From assembly GCF_014334115.1 (NCBI RefSeq), contig NZ_CP060494.1, positions 744,001-808,000 of the forward strand: a stretch of 64,000 bases of DNA. Reading direction: 5' to 3'. Made by a program: the position numbers and the translations under genes. Positions 1 to 7,918 of the stretch are shown here, piece by piece. The stretch's first letter is position 1; every line of letters begins with the position of its first letter. The DNA is from Sphingosinithalassobacter sp. CS137 (lineage in GTDB: Bacteria > Pseudomonadota > Alphaproteobacteria > Sphingomonadales > Sphingomonadaceae). Below the pieces are notes generated by a model that saw only the letters and a program-made list of their open reading frames with translations, made no database searches and was not told where the DNA came from.

Positions 1-64
1 GGTTGAGCGTGATGCCGAGCACGTCGCCGCGCCGTTCGGTGAGGATCATTTCATAGTCGGTCAT
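1..64 (-). CDS. Enoyl-CoA hydratase/crotonase family protein, N-terminus only
   Basis: Only the first 21 codons are present; the gene runs off the left edge. It starts MTDYEMILTERRGDV and continues into GITLN, which matches the opening beta strands of crotonase-fold enoyl-CoA hydratases (usually ..ERRGxVxxITLNRP). It lies downstream of mce on the same strand and probably belongs to the same acyl-CoA catabolic cluster. The catalytic region is outside the window, so substrate cannot be judged. Confidence 0.6.
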   Translation of the reverse strand, partial: MTDYEMILTERRGDVLGITLN

Positions 65-100
65 TTCAGTCGTCCCTCTCCCGCCCGCGCTACACCGGAA

Positions 101-155
101 CCGTTCGTACTGAGGAGGGGCTGAGCCTGGCAAAGCGGCTCCTCAGGTCGAACGG
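101..155. repeat. REP-like palindromic element
   Basis: A 55-base imperfect palindrome. The outer arms CCGTTCG (101-107) and CGAACGG (149-155) are perfect complements, as are the inner arms TGAGGAG (111-117) and CTCCTCA (139-145), with a small internal loop between them and a GC-rich loop of about 21 bases. The sequence style (GTTCGTACTGAGGAG...) resembles dispersed intergenic palindromes common in sphingomonad genomes. It sits just beyond the mce stop codon and could also act as a transcription end point. No second copy was seen in this window. Confidence 0.6.
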
Positions 156-160
156 AGCGT

Positions 161-580
161 CTAGTGCCCGCCCTTCGGCGTCTCCATCAATTCGGTCAGC
201 ACCCCGCCCATGTCCTTGGGGTGCAGGAAGATCACCGGCGTGCCATGCGCGCCGATCCGCGGCTCGCCCAGCACCTTCACGCCCTTCGCCTCCATCTCGG
301 CCTTGGCGGCGTAGATGTCGGGCACTTCGAAACAGACATGATGCTGCCCGCCTGCCGGGTTCTTCTCGAGAAACTTCGCGATCGGCGAATTCTCGCCCAG
401 CGGCTCGAGCAGCTCGATCTGGCTGTTCGGCGTGTCGACGAAGCACACGCGCACGCCTTGTGCGGGCAGGTCGAAGGGTTCGCCGATGCGGGTGGCGCCC
501 ATGATGTCGCGATAGCGGGCTACTGCCGCCCCAATCGAGGGCGTTGCGACGCCAACGTGGTTCAGGGGACCGAGTTTCAT
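161..580 (-). CDS. mce: Methylmalonyl-CoA epimerase
   Basis: 139 residues, the normal length for this vicinal-oxygen-chelate (glyoxalase-fold) enzyme, which interconverts (2S)- and (2R)-methylmalonyl-CoA between propionyl-CoA carboxylase and methylmalonyl-CoA mutase. Two VOC beta-alpha-beta-beta-beta modules are visible: the first opens with KLGPLNHVGVATPS (His8 a likely metal ligand), the second contains GGQHHVCFEV, and the C-terminal LTELMET supplies the last Glu ligand. The start codon overlaps the stop of the upstream unknown gene by 4 bases (ATGA type), so translation is probably coupled to that gene and to pccB. Confidence 0.9.
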   Translation of the reverse strand: MKLGPLNHVGVATPSIGAAVARYRDIMGATRIGEPFDLPAQGVRVCFVDTPNSQIELLEPLGENSPIAKFLEKNPAGGQHHVCFEVPDIYAAKAEMEAKGVKVLGEPRIGAHGTPVIFLHPKDMGGVLTELMETPKGGH

Positions 581-1107
581 GCGTTTCCGTCTTTCTCAGA
601 CAGATATTCTAAGACCTTATCCTTGATTTCGGTGATTTCGTGCTGCGTCAGAAAGCTGACTTCTAGCGCATCACCCGTGTCGCAATCGGTAATCCGATGA
701 TTGCGGACCAGTCCTTCAATCATCTCTCGCGCCCATGTATTTTCTTTCACTCGGGCCATCTCGCACAGGACTTCAAACCTGTCAGTGATAGAAAATCTAG
801 AGTCTGCAAGAAACTGTCCAAAAAGTCCTGCGGAATTGAAGCCGCTTTCGCCGGGCCAACCAGCGCAGTCAGCTCCCCAACTGCGGACGAATGCCGATGG
901 GTTACATTGCGAAATGAAGTCTTCCCATTCAGCGCACAGGAAATTTATTTCCTTGCGTCCAGCGGACCCCGCCATCCAGTCCCAATAGTATACCACGTCC
1001 TTCTCATCGAAGAGGCCCGCTTCGACGTCCAACCCGGTGAGGTAGGAATATTTCGCATCAAAAGAGCGATTGACTCGCCCCTGCTTGTCGAATGGCTCTC
1101 TATCCAT
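577..1107 (-). CDS. Hypothetical protein inserted in the propionyl-CoA operon
   Basis: 176 residues, no family recognised. It has a proper start: ATG at 1107 preceded by AGGAG, 14 bases after the pccB stop, and its stop overlaps the mce start by 4 bases. The protein is soluble-looking and acidic, rich in Trp and aromatic residues (YYWDWMAG, CAEWEDF), with no signal peptide or membrane segment and a charged C-terminus. Base composition is visibly poorer in GC than the flanking genes, which suggests later insertion into an existing pccB-mce operon. It may simply be a passenger, but overlapping stops and starts on both sides mean it should be co-translated with the pathway. Confidence 0.7.
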   Translation of the reverse strand: MDREPFDKQGRVNRSFDAKYSYLTGLDVEAGLFDEKDVVYYWDWMAGSAGRKEINFLCAEWEDFISQCNPSAFVRSWGADCAGWPGESGFNSAGLFGQFLADSRFSITDRFEVLCEMARVKENTWAREMIEGLVRNHRITDCDTGDALEVSFLTQHEITEIKDKVLEYLSEKDGNA

Positions 1108-1121
1108 GCTGCCGCTCCTGT

Positions 1122-2648
1122 TTAAAGCGGAATATTGTCATGCTTCTTCCACGGGTTCTCGAGCTGCTTCCCGCGTAGCTTCCGCAAGCCCAGCGCGATC
1201 CGCCGCCGCGTGGAATGCGGCATGATGACTTCGTCGATGAAGCCCTTGCTCGCCGCCACGAACGGGTTGGCGAAGCGCGCCTCATATTCCGCGGTCTTCT
1301 CGGCGATCTCCTCGGGCGTGCGGCCGCGGAAGATGATCTCCACCGCGCCCTTCGCTCCCATCACAGCGATCTCGGCGGTCGGCCACGCATAGTTCAAGTC
1401 GCCGCGCAGGTGCTTGCTCGCCATCACGTCATACGCGCCGCCATAGGCCTTGCGCGTGATCACCGTGATCTTGGGCACCGTTGCCTCGGCATAGGCGAAG
1501 AGCAGCTTCGCGCCGTGCTTGATGATGCCGTTATGCTCCTGCCCCACGCCCGGCAAAAAGCCCGGCACGTCGACGAACGTCACGATCGGGATGTCGAATG
1601 CGTCGCAGAAGCGAACGAACCGCGCCGCCTTCTTCGACGAATTGATGTCGAGCACGCCCGCCAGCACCATCGGCTGGTTCGCGACGATGCCCACCGTGCG
1701 TCCCTCGATCCGCCCGAAGCCGATCAGGATGTTGCCCGCATGCGCCGGCTGCAGCTCGAAGAAGTCGCCGTCGTCGACCGTCTTCCGGATCAGCTCGTGC
1801 ATGTCATAGGGTTGGTTGGCGCTCGGCGGGATCAGCGTGTCGAGGCTCGGCTCGAGCCGATCCCACGGATCGTCGCACGGCCGCTCGGGCACTTCCTCGC
1901 GGTTCGACGCGGGCAGGAAATCGATGAAGTCGCGCGCGGCGAGCAGGGCCTCGATATCATTCTCGAACGCGACGTCGGCGACCGAGGACTTGGTCGTGTG
2001 CGTGATCGCGCCGCCCAGCTCCTCCTGCGTCACGACTTCGTTGGTCACCGTCTTCACCACGTCGGGCCCGGTGACGAACATGTAGCTCGAATCCTTCACC
2101 ATGAAGATGAAGTCGGTCATCGCCGGCGAGTACACCGCGCCGCCCGCGCACGGCCCCATGATGAGGCTCAGCTGCGGGACCACGCCCGATGCGAGCACGT
2201 TGCGCTGAAACACCTCGGCATAGCCGCCCAGGCTCGCGACACCCTCCTGGATGCGCGCGCCGCCGCTGTCATTGAGGCCGATTACCGGTGCGCCGACCTT
2301 CAGCGCCATATCCATGATCTTGCAGATCTTCTGCGCGTGCCGTTCCGACAGCGAGCCGCCGAAGACAGTGAAATCCTGGCTGAAGACGAACACCAGCCGG
2401 CCGTTCACCGTGCCCGATCCGGTGACCACGCCGTCGCCGGGGATCACCTGATCCTCCATGCCGAAATCGGTGCAGTTGTGCTCGACATACATGTCGAGCT
2501 CCTCGAACGAGCCGGGGTCGAGCAGCACGTCGAGCCGCTCGCGCGCGGTGAGCTTTCCCTTCGCATGCTGGGCGTCGATGCGCTTCTGGCCACCGCCCAT
2601 CCGCGCCGCCTCGCGACGCTGCTCCAGTGCTTCGAGTATGTCGAGCAT
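1122..2648 (-). CDS. pccB: Propionyl-CoA carboxylase, beta (carboxyltransferase) subunit
   Basis: 508 residues, the usual length of the PccB/AccD-type carboxyltransferase. It transfers CO2 from carboxybiotin to propionyl-CoA to give methylmalonyl-CoA. Visible family motifs include [19 protein letters not shown] near the N-terminus, the oxyanion-hole region [19 protein letters not shown], and in the second half [20 protein letters not shown] and [23 protein letters not shown] at 2648 follows GGGAGA. Methylmalonyl-CoA epimerase lies two genes downstream and a ScfR-type regulator is divergent, both supporting propionyl-CoA as substrate over methylcrotonyl-CoA. The biotin-carrying alpha subunit is not in the window. 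Confidence 0.9.
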   Translation of the reverse strand: MLDILEALEQRREAARMGGGQKRIDAQHAKGKLTARERLDVLLDPGSFEELDMYVEHNCTDFGMEDQVIPGDGVVTGSGTVNGRLVFVFSQDFTVFGGSLSERHAQKICKIMDMALKVGAPVIGLNDSGGARIQEGVASLGGYAEVFQRNVLASGVVPQLSLIMGPCAGGAVYSPAMTDFIFMVKDSSYMFVTGPDVVKTVTNEVVTQEELGGAITHTTKSSVADVAFENDIEALLAARDFIDFLPASNREEVPERPCDDPWDRLEPSLDTLIPPSANQPYDMHELIRKTVDDGDFFELQPAHAGNILIGFGRIEGRTVGIVANQPMVLAGVLDINSSKKAARFVRFCDAFDIPIVTFVDVPGFLPGVGQEHNGIIKHGAKLLFAYAEATVPKITVITRKAYGGAYDVMASKHLRGDLNYAWPTAEIAVMGAKGAVEIIFRGRTPEEIAEKTAEYEARFANPFVAASKGFIDEVIMPHSTRRRIALGLRKLRGKQLENPWKKHDNIPL

Positions 2649-2696
2649 GGGTTCTCCCGATGTTGCGCCCTTCCCTCACAGGGACGGGCGCGGCGC

Positions 2697-2720
2697 GCAA
2701 CTGCAATGTTGCGAAGTTGC
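2697..2720. promoter_or_regulatory. Candidate ScfR/PccR operator between pccB and its regulator
   Basis: A nested inverted repeat in the 102-base divergent intergenic region: outer arms GCAACT (2697-2702) and AGTTGC (2715-2720), inner arms GCAA (2703-2706) and TTGC (2709-2712). Known: regulators of this family (RamB, PccR) bind sites built from TTTGCAAA-like words. The GCAA/TTGC half-sites here fit that, and the position between both start codons fits control of pccB and autoregulation. Binding itself is inference. Confidence 0.5.
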
Positions 2721-2750
2721 AGCCGCAGGGTTTGCAGATATGAAGCGCCG

Positions 2751-4148
2751 ATGGAACCCCGCCGCCGCATCTTCGCCGGAGACCGTTTGCGCGATCTGCG
2801 CCGCCGCACCGGGCTCAGCCAGGCCGCGCTGGCGCGGCGGTTGGGCATTTCGGTCAGCTATCTATCGCAGATCGAGAACAACGATCGCCCGGTGACGGCG
2901 GCGGTCCAGCTCGCGCTCGCACGGGAATTCCCGTTCGAGCGGCTGGCGAGCGACGATGCGCTGCCGATGCTGCTCGCGGCGGTGGAGGCGGGCAGCGACG
3001 TGAGCGTGGCACGCGATCGGCTGAGCGAAGAGGCGGTGCGCCGCGCGCTCGAGCAGCAACCGCAGCTCGCACGCCGGCTGGTCGCCGTGCACGAAGCCTA
3101 TCGCCGTTCACAAGAGCAGCTGCGCGTGCTCGACGATCGCGTCGAAAGCGGCGCGCAGGAAGGATCGCAGCTCCCCTGGGAGGAAGTCCGCGACTGGTTT
3201 CAGGCCGAGGGCAATTATATCGATGCGCTCGATCGTTCGGCCGAAGCGCTGCACGCGCGGCTGGGCGATCTGCCGCTCGAACGCGCGCTCGAGCAGCGGC
3301 TGCGCCAGTCGCACGGCGTGCGGCTGGAACGCGAAGGCGCTGACCATGCCGAACTCAGCCGCTTCGATCCGGAGGCGCGGAGCTTCCGCCTCAACGCCGG
3401 GCTGCCGCCCGAAAGCCGCTGCTTCCGCCTCGCCACGCTCCTCGTGCGGCTCGAACTCGCGAGCGAGATACGCGCCGTCGCCGAGCACGCGGCGCTGGCC
3501 AGCACTGCCGGCCGCGAGCTGCTATCGGTGGGTCTCGCCAACTATGCCGCCGGCGCGCTGCTGATGCCGTACGGCGCATTTCGCCAGGCCGCGCAGGAAA
3601 TGCGGCACGACATCGATCGGCTGCGCCAGCGGTTCGGCGTCAGCTTCGAACAGGCGTGCCACCGCCTTTCGACGCTGCAACGCCCCGGCGCCGCCGGGCT
3701 GCCGGTATTCTTCTGCCGAGTCGACATGGCGGGCAACATCACCAAGCGCCATTCGGCGACGCGCCTGCAATTCGCCCGCTTCGGCGGCGCCTGTCCACTG
3801 TGGGTGGTGCACGAAGCGGTCGCGATTCCCGATCGGGTGCTCGTGCAGCTTGCCGAGATGCCCGATGGGACGCGCTATGTCTCGATGGCGAAGGGGCTGG
3901 TGAAGCCTTCCGGCAGCTTCTCCCGGCCGCCGCGGCGCTATGCGGTTGCGCTCGGCTGCGAGGAAAGCCACGCAGCCGATTTCGTCTATGCCGATGCGCT
4001 GCGCACCGGCGGCGCGGCCACTCCGATCGGCACCTCGTGCCGCATCTGCCCGCGCACCGACTGCGACCAGCGCGCTTTCCCGCCAGCCGCATCGATCATC
4101 GAGATCGATCCCGACGTGCGCGAGACCGTGCCCTACGCCTTCCGCTGA
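2751..4148 (+). CDS. XRE-family short-chain fatty acyl-CoA regulator (ScfR/PccR type)
   Basis: 465 residues. An N-terminal XRE helix-turn-helix (about residues 9-64; RLRDLRRRTGLSQAALARRL, then VSYLSQIENNDRP) is followed by a central IrrE/M78-like region without an intact HExxH, and a C-terminal ScfRs domain with the Cys pattern GTSCRICPRTDCDQRAFPP. Known: Rhodobacter PccR of this family senses propionyl-CoA-linked metabolites and controls propionyl-CoA carboxylase. Here the gene is divergent from pccB, so the same role is likely. The frame stays open far upstream through the antisense of pccB, but ATG at 2751 gives the N-terminus expected for an XRE domain. Confidence 0.85.
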   Translation: MEPRRRIFAGDRLRDLRRRTGLSQAALARRLGISVSYLSQIENNDRPVTAAVQLALAREFPFERLASDDALPMLLAAVEAGSDVSVARDRLSEEAVRRALEQQPQLARRLVAVHEAYRRSQEQLRVLDDRVESGAQEGSQLPWEEVRDWFQAEGNYIDALDRSAEALHARLGDLPLERALEQRLRQSHGVRLEREGADHAELSRFDPEARSFRLNAGLPPESRCFRLATLLVRLELASEIRAVAEHAALASTAGRELLSVGLANYAAGALLMPYGAFRQAAQEMRHDIDRLRQRFGVSFEQACHRLSTLQRPGAAGLPVFFCRVDMAGNITKRHSATRLQFARFGGACPLWVVHEAVAIPDRVLVQLAEMPDGTRYVSMAKGLVKPSGSFSRPPRRYAVALGCEESHAADFVYADALRTGGAATPIGTSCRICPRTDCDQRAFPPAASIIEIDPDVRETVPYAFR

Positions 4149-4160
4149 GTACGGCCAGGA

Positions 4161-4424
4161 TCAGCCGGCGCGCTCGTCCTCGGGAGTAGGCGCCGTGCTG
4201 GAGCGCGTGGCGACATCACCGCCCAGCGCACTATTCTGGTCGCGGTCGCGCGTGCTGCCTTCATTCTCGATATCCTCGGTCGCGCCACGGGGCTCCGGCC
4301 CTGCGTCACGGCCGATCGCATCGGCCTCGGGCGCATAGGCGTCCTCGCGTTCGCTCGGGTTTCGCTGCTGCTCGTCCAGATGCCGTGAGCTGCCCTGGTG
4401 AAGCCTTCGATCGCCGTTGCTCAT
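4161..4424 (-). CDS. Small hydrophilic protein, probably stress-induced
   Basis: 87 residues, strongly charged and low-complexity (Glu, Asp, Arg, Ser rich), no hydrophobic segment, probably disordered. ATG at 4424 has an AGGAG ribosome-binding site. It follows the 70-residue gene by only 10 bases, so the two are almost certainly one transcript driven by the EcfG-like promoter at 4673-4698. No family was recognised. Small hydrophilic proteins of this kind are common among general-stress-response targets in alphaproteobacteria, but a function is not assigned. Confidence 0.65.
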   Translation of the reverse strand: MSNGDRRLHQGSSRHLDEQQRNPSEREDAYAPEADAIGRDAGPEPRGATEDIENEGSTRDRDQNSALGGDVATRSSTAPTPEDERAG

Positions 4425-4434
4425 ACCTGCTCTC

Positions 4435-4647
4435 CTATTCGTTCGTGCGGCCAAGGTCGTCGGCGCGCGCGCCGCCGCCCAGGCTGGAATCATTTTCGCG
4501 ATCGCCTTCGACCGTACTCACGCCGCCGATCTCGTTCGGGCTTTCCCCGCTGCGGAACAGGCCCTTCGACTGGCCGATGCCGGGATTGTCCTTCAAGTCG
4601 TCGCGATGCCGCTCGCGGGGCTCGGTCTTGTCATGCTTGCTGCTCAT
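4435..4647 (-). CDS. Small hydrophilic protein, first gene of a putative EcfG operon
   Basis: 70 residues starting MSSKHDKTEPRERHRDD, highly charged with Gly-rich C-terminal third; no membrane segment. A strong AAGGAGG site precedes ATG at 4647. The promoter-like GGAAC...GTT pair ends 26 bases upstream of the start. Together with the following 87-residue gene it forms a two-gene operon. Likely a general-stress protein by context; biochemical role unknown. Confidence 0.65.
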   Translation of the reverse strand: MSSKHDKTEPRERHRDDLKDNPGIGQSKGLFRSGESPNEIGGVSTVEGDRENDSSLGGGARADDLGRTNE

Positions 4648-4672
4648 CGAAAAACCTCCTTGGGTGGTAACC

Positions 4673-4698
4673 AACCGCATGAGATCGCTCGACGTTCC
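4673..4698 (-). promoter_or_regulatory. EcfG-type general stress promoter
   Basis: On the minus strand the -35 word GGAAC (complement of 4694-4698) is separated by 18 bases from GTT (complement of 4673-4675, in context CGGTTG). Known: the alphaproteobacterial general stress sigma factor EcfG recognises GGAAC-N16/17-CGTT. One base of the -10 element differs, but spacing and distance to the start codon fit. Confidence 0.5.
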
Positions 4699-4763
4699 GG
4701 CCGTTTGCGCGGCTGCGCCGACCCGTGCGATATGTGTGCCAAGACAGAAGAGAGGAGCAGGAA

Positions 4764-5525
4764 ATGGCCACCGCGATCGCCGAAAAGCCGCAGATGTCCG
4801 ACGCCGAATGGGAAGCGCGGCAGCAGCTCGCCGCCTGCTACCGCGTGTTCGACATGCTCGGCTGGTCCGAGATGATCTACAACCACATCACGGTGAAGGT
4901 GCCGGGCGAGGACAACGCCTATCTGATCAATCCCTATGGCCTGCACTTCAGCGAAGTGAAGGCGTCGAACCTGGTTAAGATCGATATCGACGGCAACAAG
5001 CTGGATGGCTCACCCTATCCGGTGAACCCTGCGGGCTTCACCCAGCACAGCGTGTTCCACAAGCACCTGCCCGACGCGCATTGCATCATGCACACCCACA
5101 CCACGGCGGGCATGGCGGTGAGCGCGCTGGAAGGCGGTCTTCAGCCGACCAACTTCTACGCCTGCAACTTCGTGGGGCAGATCGCCTATCATGATTTCGA
5201 AGGCGTGACGGTGCGCTCGGAAGAGGGCGAGCGGTTGATCGCCAATCTCGGCGGCAAGCGCGTCATGTTCCTGCGCAATCACGGCATCCTGGTGATGGGC
5301 CGCACGCTTCCCGAAGCCTTCATCAAGCATTGGGCGCTCCAGCGCGCCTGCGAGATCCAGCTCGCCACCTTGTCGATGGGCAAGCCGCTGCACGTCCCGG
5401 ACGAAGTGGTGTCGGTGCATCAGCGCGATCTTTCGAAAGTGCAGATTCCCGGCGGGCAAGGCGCTGCCGACTTCGCCGCGATGGTGCGGCTGGTCGATCG
5501 CATCGACACAAGCTGGCGCGACTAA
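4764..5525 (+). CDS. Class II aldolase/adducin family protein
   Basis: 253 residues, cytosolic. The fold family includes L-fuculose-phosphate aldolase and alpha-adducin heads. The zinc-binding His pair lies in CIMHTHTTAGMAV (about residues 110-120) and the third His in FLRNHGILVMG (about 174). ATG at 4764 is preceded by GAGGAGCAGG; an in-frame upstream start would add 13 residues without a ribosome site. Many members of this family have unknown substrates, and no sugar-phosphate genes are nearby. The orphan 2Fe-2S gene starts 23 bases downstream and may be co-transcribed. Confidence 0.8.
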   Translation: MATAIAEKPQMSDAEWEARQQLAACYRVFDMLGWSEMIYNHITVKVPGEDNAYLINPYGLHFSEVKASNLVKIDIDGNKLDGSPYPVNPAGFTQHSVFHKHLPDAHCIMHTHTTAGMAVSALEGGLQPTNFYACNFVGQIAYHDFEGVTVRSEEGERLIANLGGKRVMFLRNHGILVMGRTLPEAFIKHWALQRACEIQLATLSMGKPLHVPDEVVSVHQRDLSKVQIPGGQGAADFAAMVRLVDRIDTSWRD

Positions 5526-5548
5526 CCGGATGATGGAATAGCGGCGTC

Positions 5549-6055
5549 ATGACTCGCTTCACCGTCAACGGCAGCCCAGTCGAATATCTGATGGATCCGG
5601 AGACTCCGCTTCTCTGGGCACTCCGCGACGCCTCCAATCTCACCGGCACCAAATATGGGTGCGGCACCGGCGAATGCGGCGCCTGCACCGTCGACATCGA
5701 CGGGCAGGCCCGCCTCGCCTGCCAGATCTCGATCGCCGCCGCCGAAGGGACGTTCGTAACCACGATCGAAGGGCTATCCGAGGGCCGCGACCACCCGGTG
5801 CAGCGGGCACTGATCGCCGCGAGCGTGCCGCAATGCGGCTATTGCATTCCCGGCATCGTAATGGCCGCCGCCGCGCTGCTGCGGACGAACCGTTCGCCCT
5901 CGCGCGACGAGATTGCAGACGCGATCCCAAACCTGTGCCGGTGCGGCATCTATCCGCGGCTGACCGACGCAATCCTGCAGGCGGCGCGGATCGCACGCGG
6001 CGAAGGCGGCGCCGAAGCCACGCCAGGGCCGGGGTTCGGCGACGCGCAACGATGA
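5549..6055 (+). CDS. (2Fe-2S)-binding subunit of a xanthine oxidase-family molybdoenzyme
   Basis: 168 residues. An N-terminal plant-type ferredoxin domain carries GTKYGCGTGECGACTVDIDG with a further Cys in LACQ, and the C-terminal helical domain carries QCGYCIPGIVM and NLCRCGIYPR, giving the two [2Fe-2S] clusters typical of the small subunit of isoquinoline 1-oxidoreductase or aldehyde oxidoreductase. Such subunits pass electrons from a molybdopterin-cytosine-dinucleotide subunit of about 750 residues, usually encoded next door. That partner is missing here: the next gene is an RcnB-like secreted protein. Moco genes moaC and moeA occur much later in the window. Confidence 0.85.
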   Translation: MTRFTVNGSPVEYLMDPETPLLWALRDASNLTGTKYGCGTGECGACTVDIDGQARLACQISIAAAEGTFVTTIEGLSEGRDHPVQRALIAASVPQCGYCIPGIVMAAAALLRTNRSPSRDEIADAIPNLCRCGIYPRLTDAILQAARIARGEGGAEATPGPGFGDAQR

Positions 6056-6161
6056 AGCTTGCCGCGCGCTTTCAGCGCAATTCAGCCACCGCTCATCTCG
6101 CATGGCCTATCAGCATGCTACCTCGAAGCCCGGCGCCGAGCCGGTCCTGCGGAGATTTGCA

Positions 6162-6992
6162 ATGATGAAGCCCCTATTGGCGACGCTGATCGCCGCGACC
6201 GCCCTGATCCCCCCGGCAGCGCAAGCCCAGCAGCGCGAGCGCCAGCAGCAGCAGTGGGAGCAGCGCCAGCAGATTCGTGAGTCCGCCCGCGAACGGCGCC
6301 AGGCGGCACGCGAGCAGCGCCAGCAAAACGCGCCCGTGCAGCGCCAGCGTCCGGCTGCGGCGGAGCTCCCGCAGCAGCGACCGGCCGCGCGCCCCGACTT
6401 CCGCCAGGATCAACGCGAAGCACGTCAGGAACGCCGCGAGGAGCGGCGCGACTTCCGACAGGATCGTCAGGAGAACCGCGGCGAGGCTCGCGGCGATCGA
6501 CGCGACTTTCGTCAGGATCGCCGGGAGGACCGTCGCGACTATCGGCAGGATCGTCGCGAGGACCGACAGGACGCTCGCCGCGACTGGAACCAGCGCGAGC
6601 GGCTGACGCGCCAGGCGCAACGCCGCTACAACGACTGGCGCGACGACGTTCGCTGGCGCAACGATCTGAACGACCGGCGCGACTGGAACCGTCGCTGGCG
6701 CAACGATCATCGCTACGACTGGCGCCATTATCGTACGCGCAACCGCAACATCTATCGCCTCCCGCGCTACTATCCGCCGCGGGGTTACAATTACGGCTAT
6801 AATCGCTTCTCGATCGGCCTGACGATCGGATCGCTGCTGTTCGCACCGAACTACTGGATCGATGATCCGTGGTACTATCGCCTGCCGCCGGCCTATGGGC
6901 CCTATCGCTGGGTTCGCTATTTCGACGATGCGCTGCTGGTCGATATCCGAACCGGCACCGTGGTCGACGTGGAATACGGCATCTTCTGGTAA
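6162..6992 (+). CDS. Arg-rich secreted RcnB-family protein
   Basis: About 276 residues. ATG ATG at 6162/6165 starts a clean Sec signal peptide (MKPLLATLIAATALIPPAAQA). The middle is extraordinarily rich in Arg, Gln and Asp with short repeats (FRQDRREDRRDYRQDRRED), likely helical and nucleic-acid- or polyanion-like in charge. The C-terminal part (YYPPRGYNYGYNRF to VEYGIFW) matches the RcnB domain; E. coli RcnB is a periplasmic factor in nickel/cobalt homeostasis, though most alphaproteobacterial paralogues are uncharacterised. It is followed by a very strong terminator. Confidence 0.75.
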   Translation: MMKPLLATLIAATALIPPAAQAQQRERQQQQWEQRQQIRESARERRQAAREQRQQNAPVQRQRPAAAELPQQRPAARPDFRQDQREARQERREERRDFRQDRQENRGEARGDRRDFRQDRREDRRDYRQDRREDRQDARRDWNQRERLTRQAQRRYNDWRDDVRWRNDLNDRRDWNRRWRNDHRYDWRHYRTRNRNIYRLPRYYPPRGYNYGYNRFSIGLTIGSLLFAPNYWIDDPWYYRLPPAYGPYRWVRYFDDALLVDIRTGTVVDVEYGIFW

Positions 6993-7003
6993 GCGCCGGA
7001 ACG

Positions 7004-7050
7004 GGGCCCGGATGCGGAAGAGCTTCGGCTCGCCGCATCCGGGCCCTTTT
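7004..7050 (+). terminator. Rho-independent terminator after the RcnB-like gene
   Basis: A perfect 14-base-pair stem pairs 7004-7017 (GGGCCCGGATGCGG) with 7033-7046, enclosing a loop that itself contains GAGC-TTCG-GCTC, and is followed by TTTT at 7047-7050. Confidence 0.9.
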
Positions 7051-7149
7051 GCGTCTTCGGCGCCGGCGCTAGCCTCTTGCAATCGGCGGCTCGCACTGCA
7101 CAGTGGCGGCGTGACACAGACGACCCGCAGAAAAACCGGCAGCCAGTCG

Positions 7150-7830
7150 ATGAGCCGCGCGCGCATCGGCCGCGACGTCGCCGCCCGCCTCGAAGCCAAT
7201 CCCTTCATCAAGAAGGCCAAGGTCGACGCGGCGCAAATCTATTATTTCCCCGATTATCTGAACGACGCCGAATGCGACATGCTGGTCGAGCGGATAGACG
7301 CCAACCGGCGTCCCTCGACTCTGCTCGCGACGCACGACGATCCGGATTTCCGCACCAGCGACAGCTGCGATCTCGACCGCTGGGCGCCTGAAATCCGCGC
7401 GATCGACGAGCGGCTGGCGCATCTCCTCGGCATCCCGCCCGAACATGGCGAGACGATGCAGGGCCAACGCTATGCCGTCGGCCAGCAGTTTCGCGCGCAT
7501 TGCGACTATTTCCACGAGACCGAGGCCTATTGGCAGGACATGGTCGATCAGGGCGGTCAGCGCACCTGGACGGCGATGATCTACCTCAACGAAGTCGACG
7601 AGGGCGGCGCCACCTGGTTCCCCCGCGCCGGCATCCGAGTCGCGCCGCGCAAGGGCCTGCTGCTGATGTGGAACAATATGCTCCCCGACGGCAGCCCGAA
7701 CTACGACACGCTCCACGAAGGCATGGCGGTGCTCGAGGGCACCAAATACATCATCACCAAATGGTTCCGCGAGAACGCCTGGATCCGCACCGCGGTGCCC
7801 ACCTACACCTCGCCCGGCCGAGAGTCCTAG
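7150..7830 (+). CDS. 2OG-Fe(II) oxygenase, prolyl 4-hydroxylase alpha-subunit type
   Basis: 226 residues from ATG 7150. The jelly-roll dioxygenase domain shows iron ligands in RAHCDYF (HxD) and the distal His in YDTLHEGMAV, followed by the 2-oxoglutarate-binding Lys in TKYIITKWFREN. The section QGQRYAVGQQF...RTWTAMIYLNEVDEGGATWFP is characteristic of bacterial P4H-like enzymes. A GTG at 7111 would add 13 residues; neither start has a clear ribosome site. Substrate unknown. Confidence 0.85.
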   Translation: MSRARIGRDVAARLEANPFIKKAKVDAAQIYYFPDYLNDAECDMLVERIDANRRPSTLLATHDDPDFRTSDSCDLDRWAPEIRAIDERLAHLLGIPPEHGETMQGQRYAVGQQFRAHCDYFHETEAYWQDMVDQGGQRTWTAMIYLNEVDEGGATWFPRAGIRVAPRKGLLLMWNNMLPDGSPNYDTLHEGMAVLEGTKYIITKWFRENAWIRTAVPTYTSPGRES

Positions 7831-7840
7831 GCCTCGCCAA

Positions 7841-7857
7841 GCACGGGAATCCCGTGC
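7841..7857. terminator. Short hairpin between the oxygenase gene and recJ
   Basis: GCACGGG (7841-7847) and CCCGTGC (7851-7857) form a perfect 7-bp stem with a 3-base loop, just after the oxygenase stop. No T-run follows, so this may be a weak terminator or an RNA end-protecting structure. Confidence 0.4.
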
Positions 7858-7918
7858 CCAGGCTGTGATCGGCCCCAGCCCCATTCCCCTGTCAGGCGCA
7901 GCGCGCTACCGGTCGTTC

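Noticed and set aside
1215..2750. Open plus-strand frame leading into the ScfR-type regulator
   Set aside because: It is the antisense of pccB; the regulator's XRE domain begins at ATG 2751.
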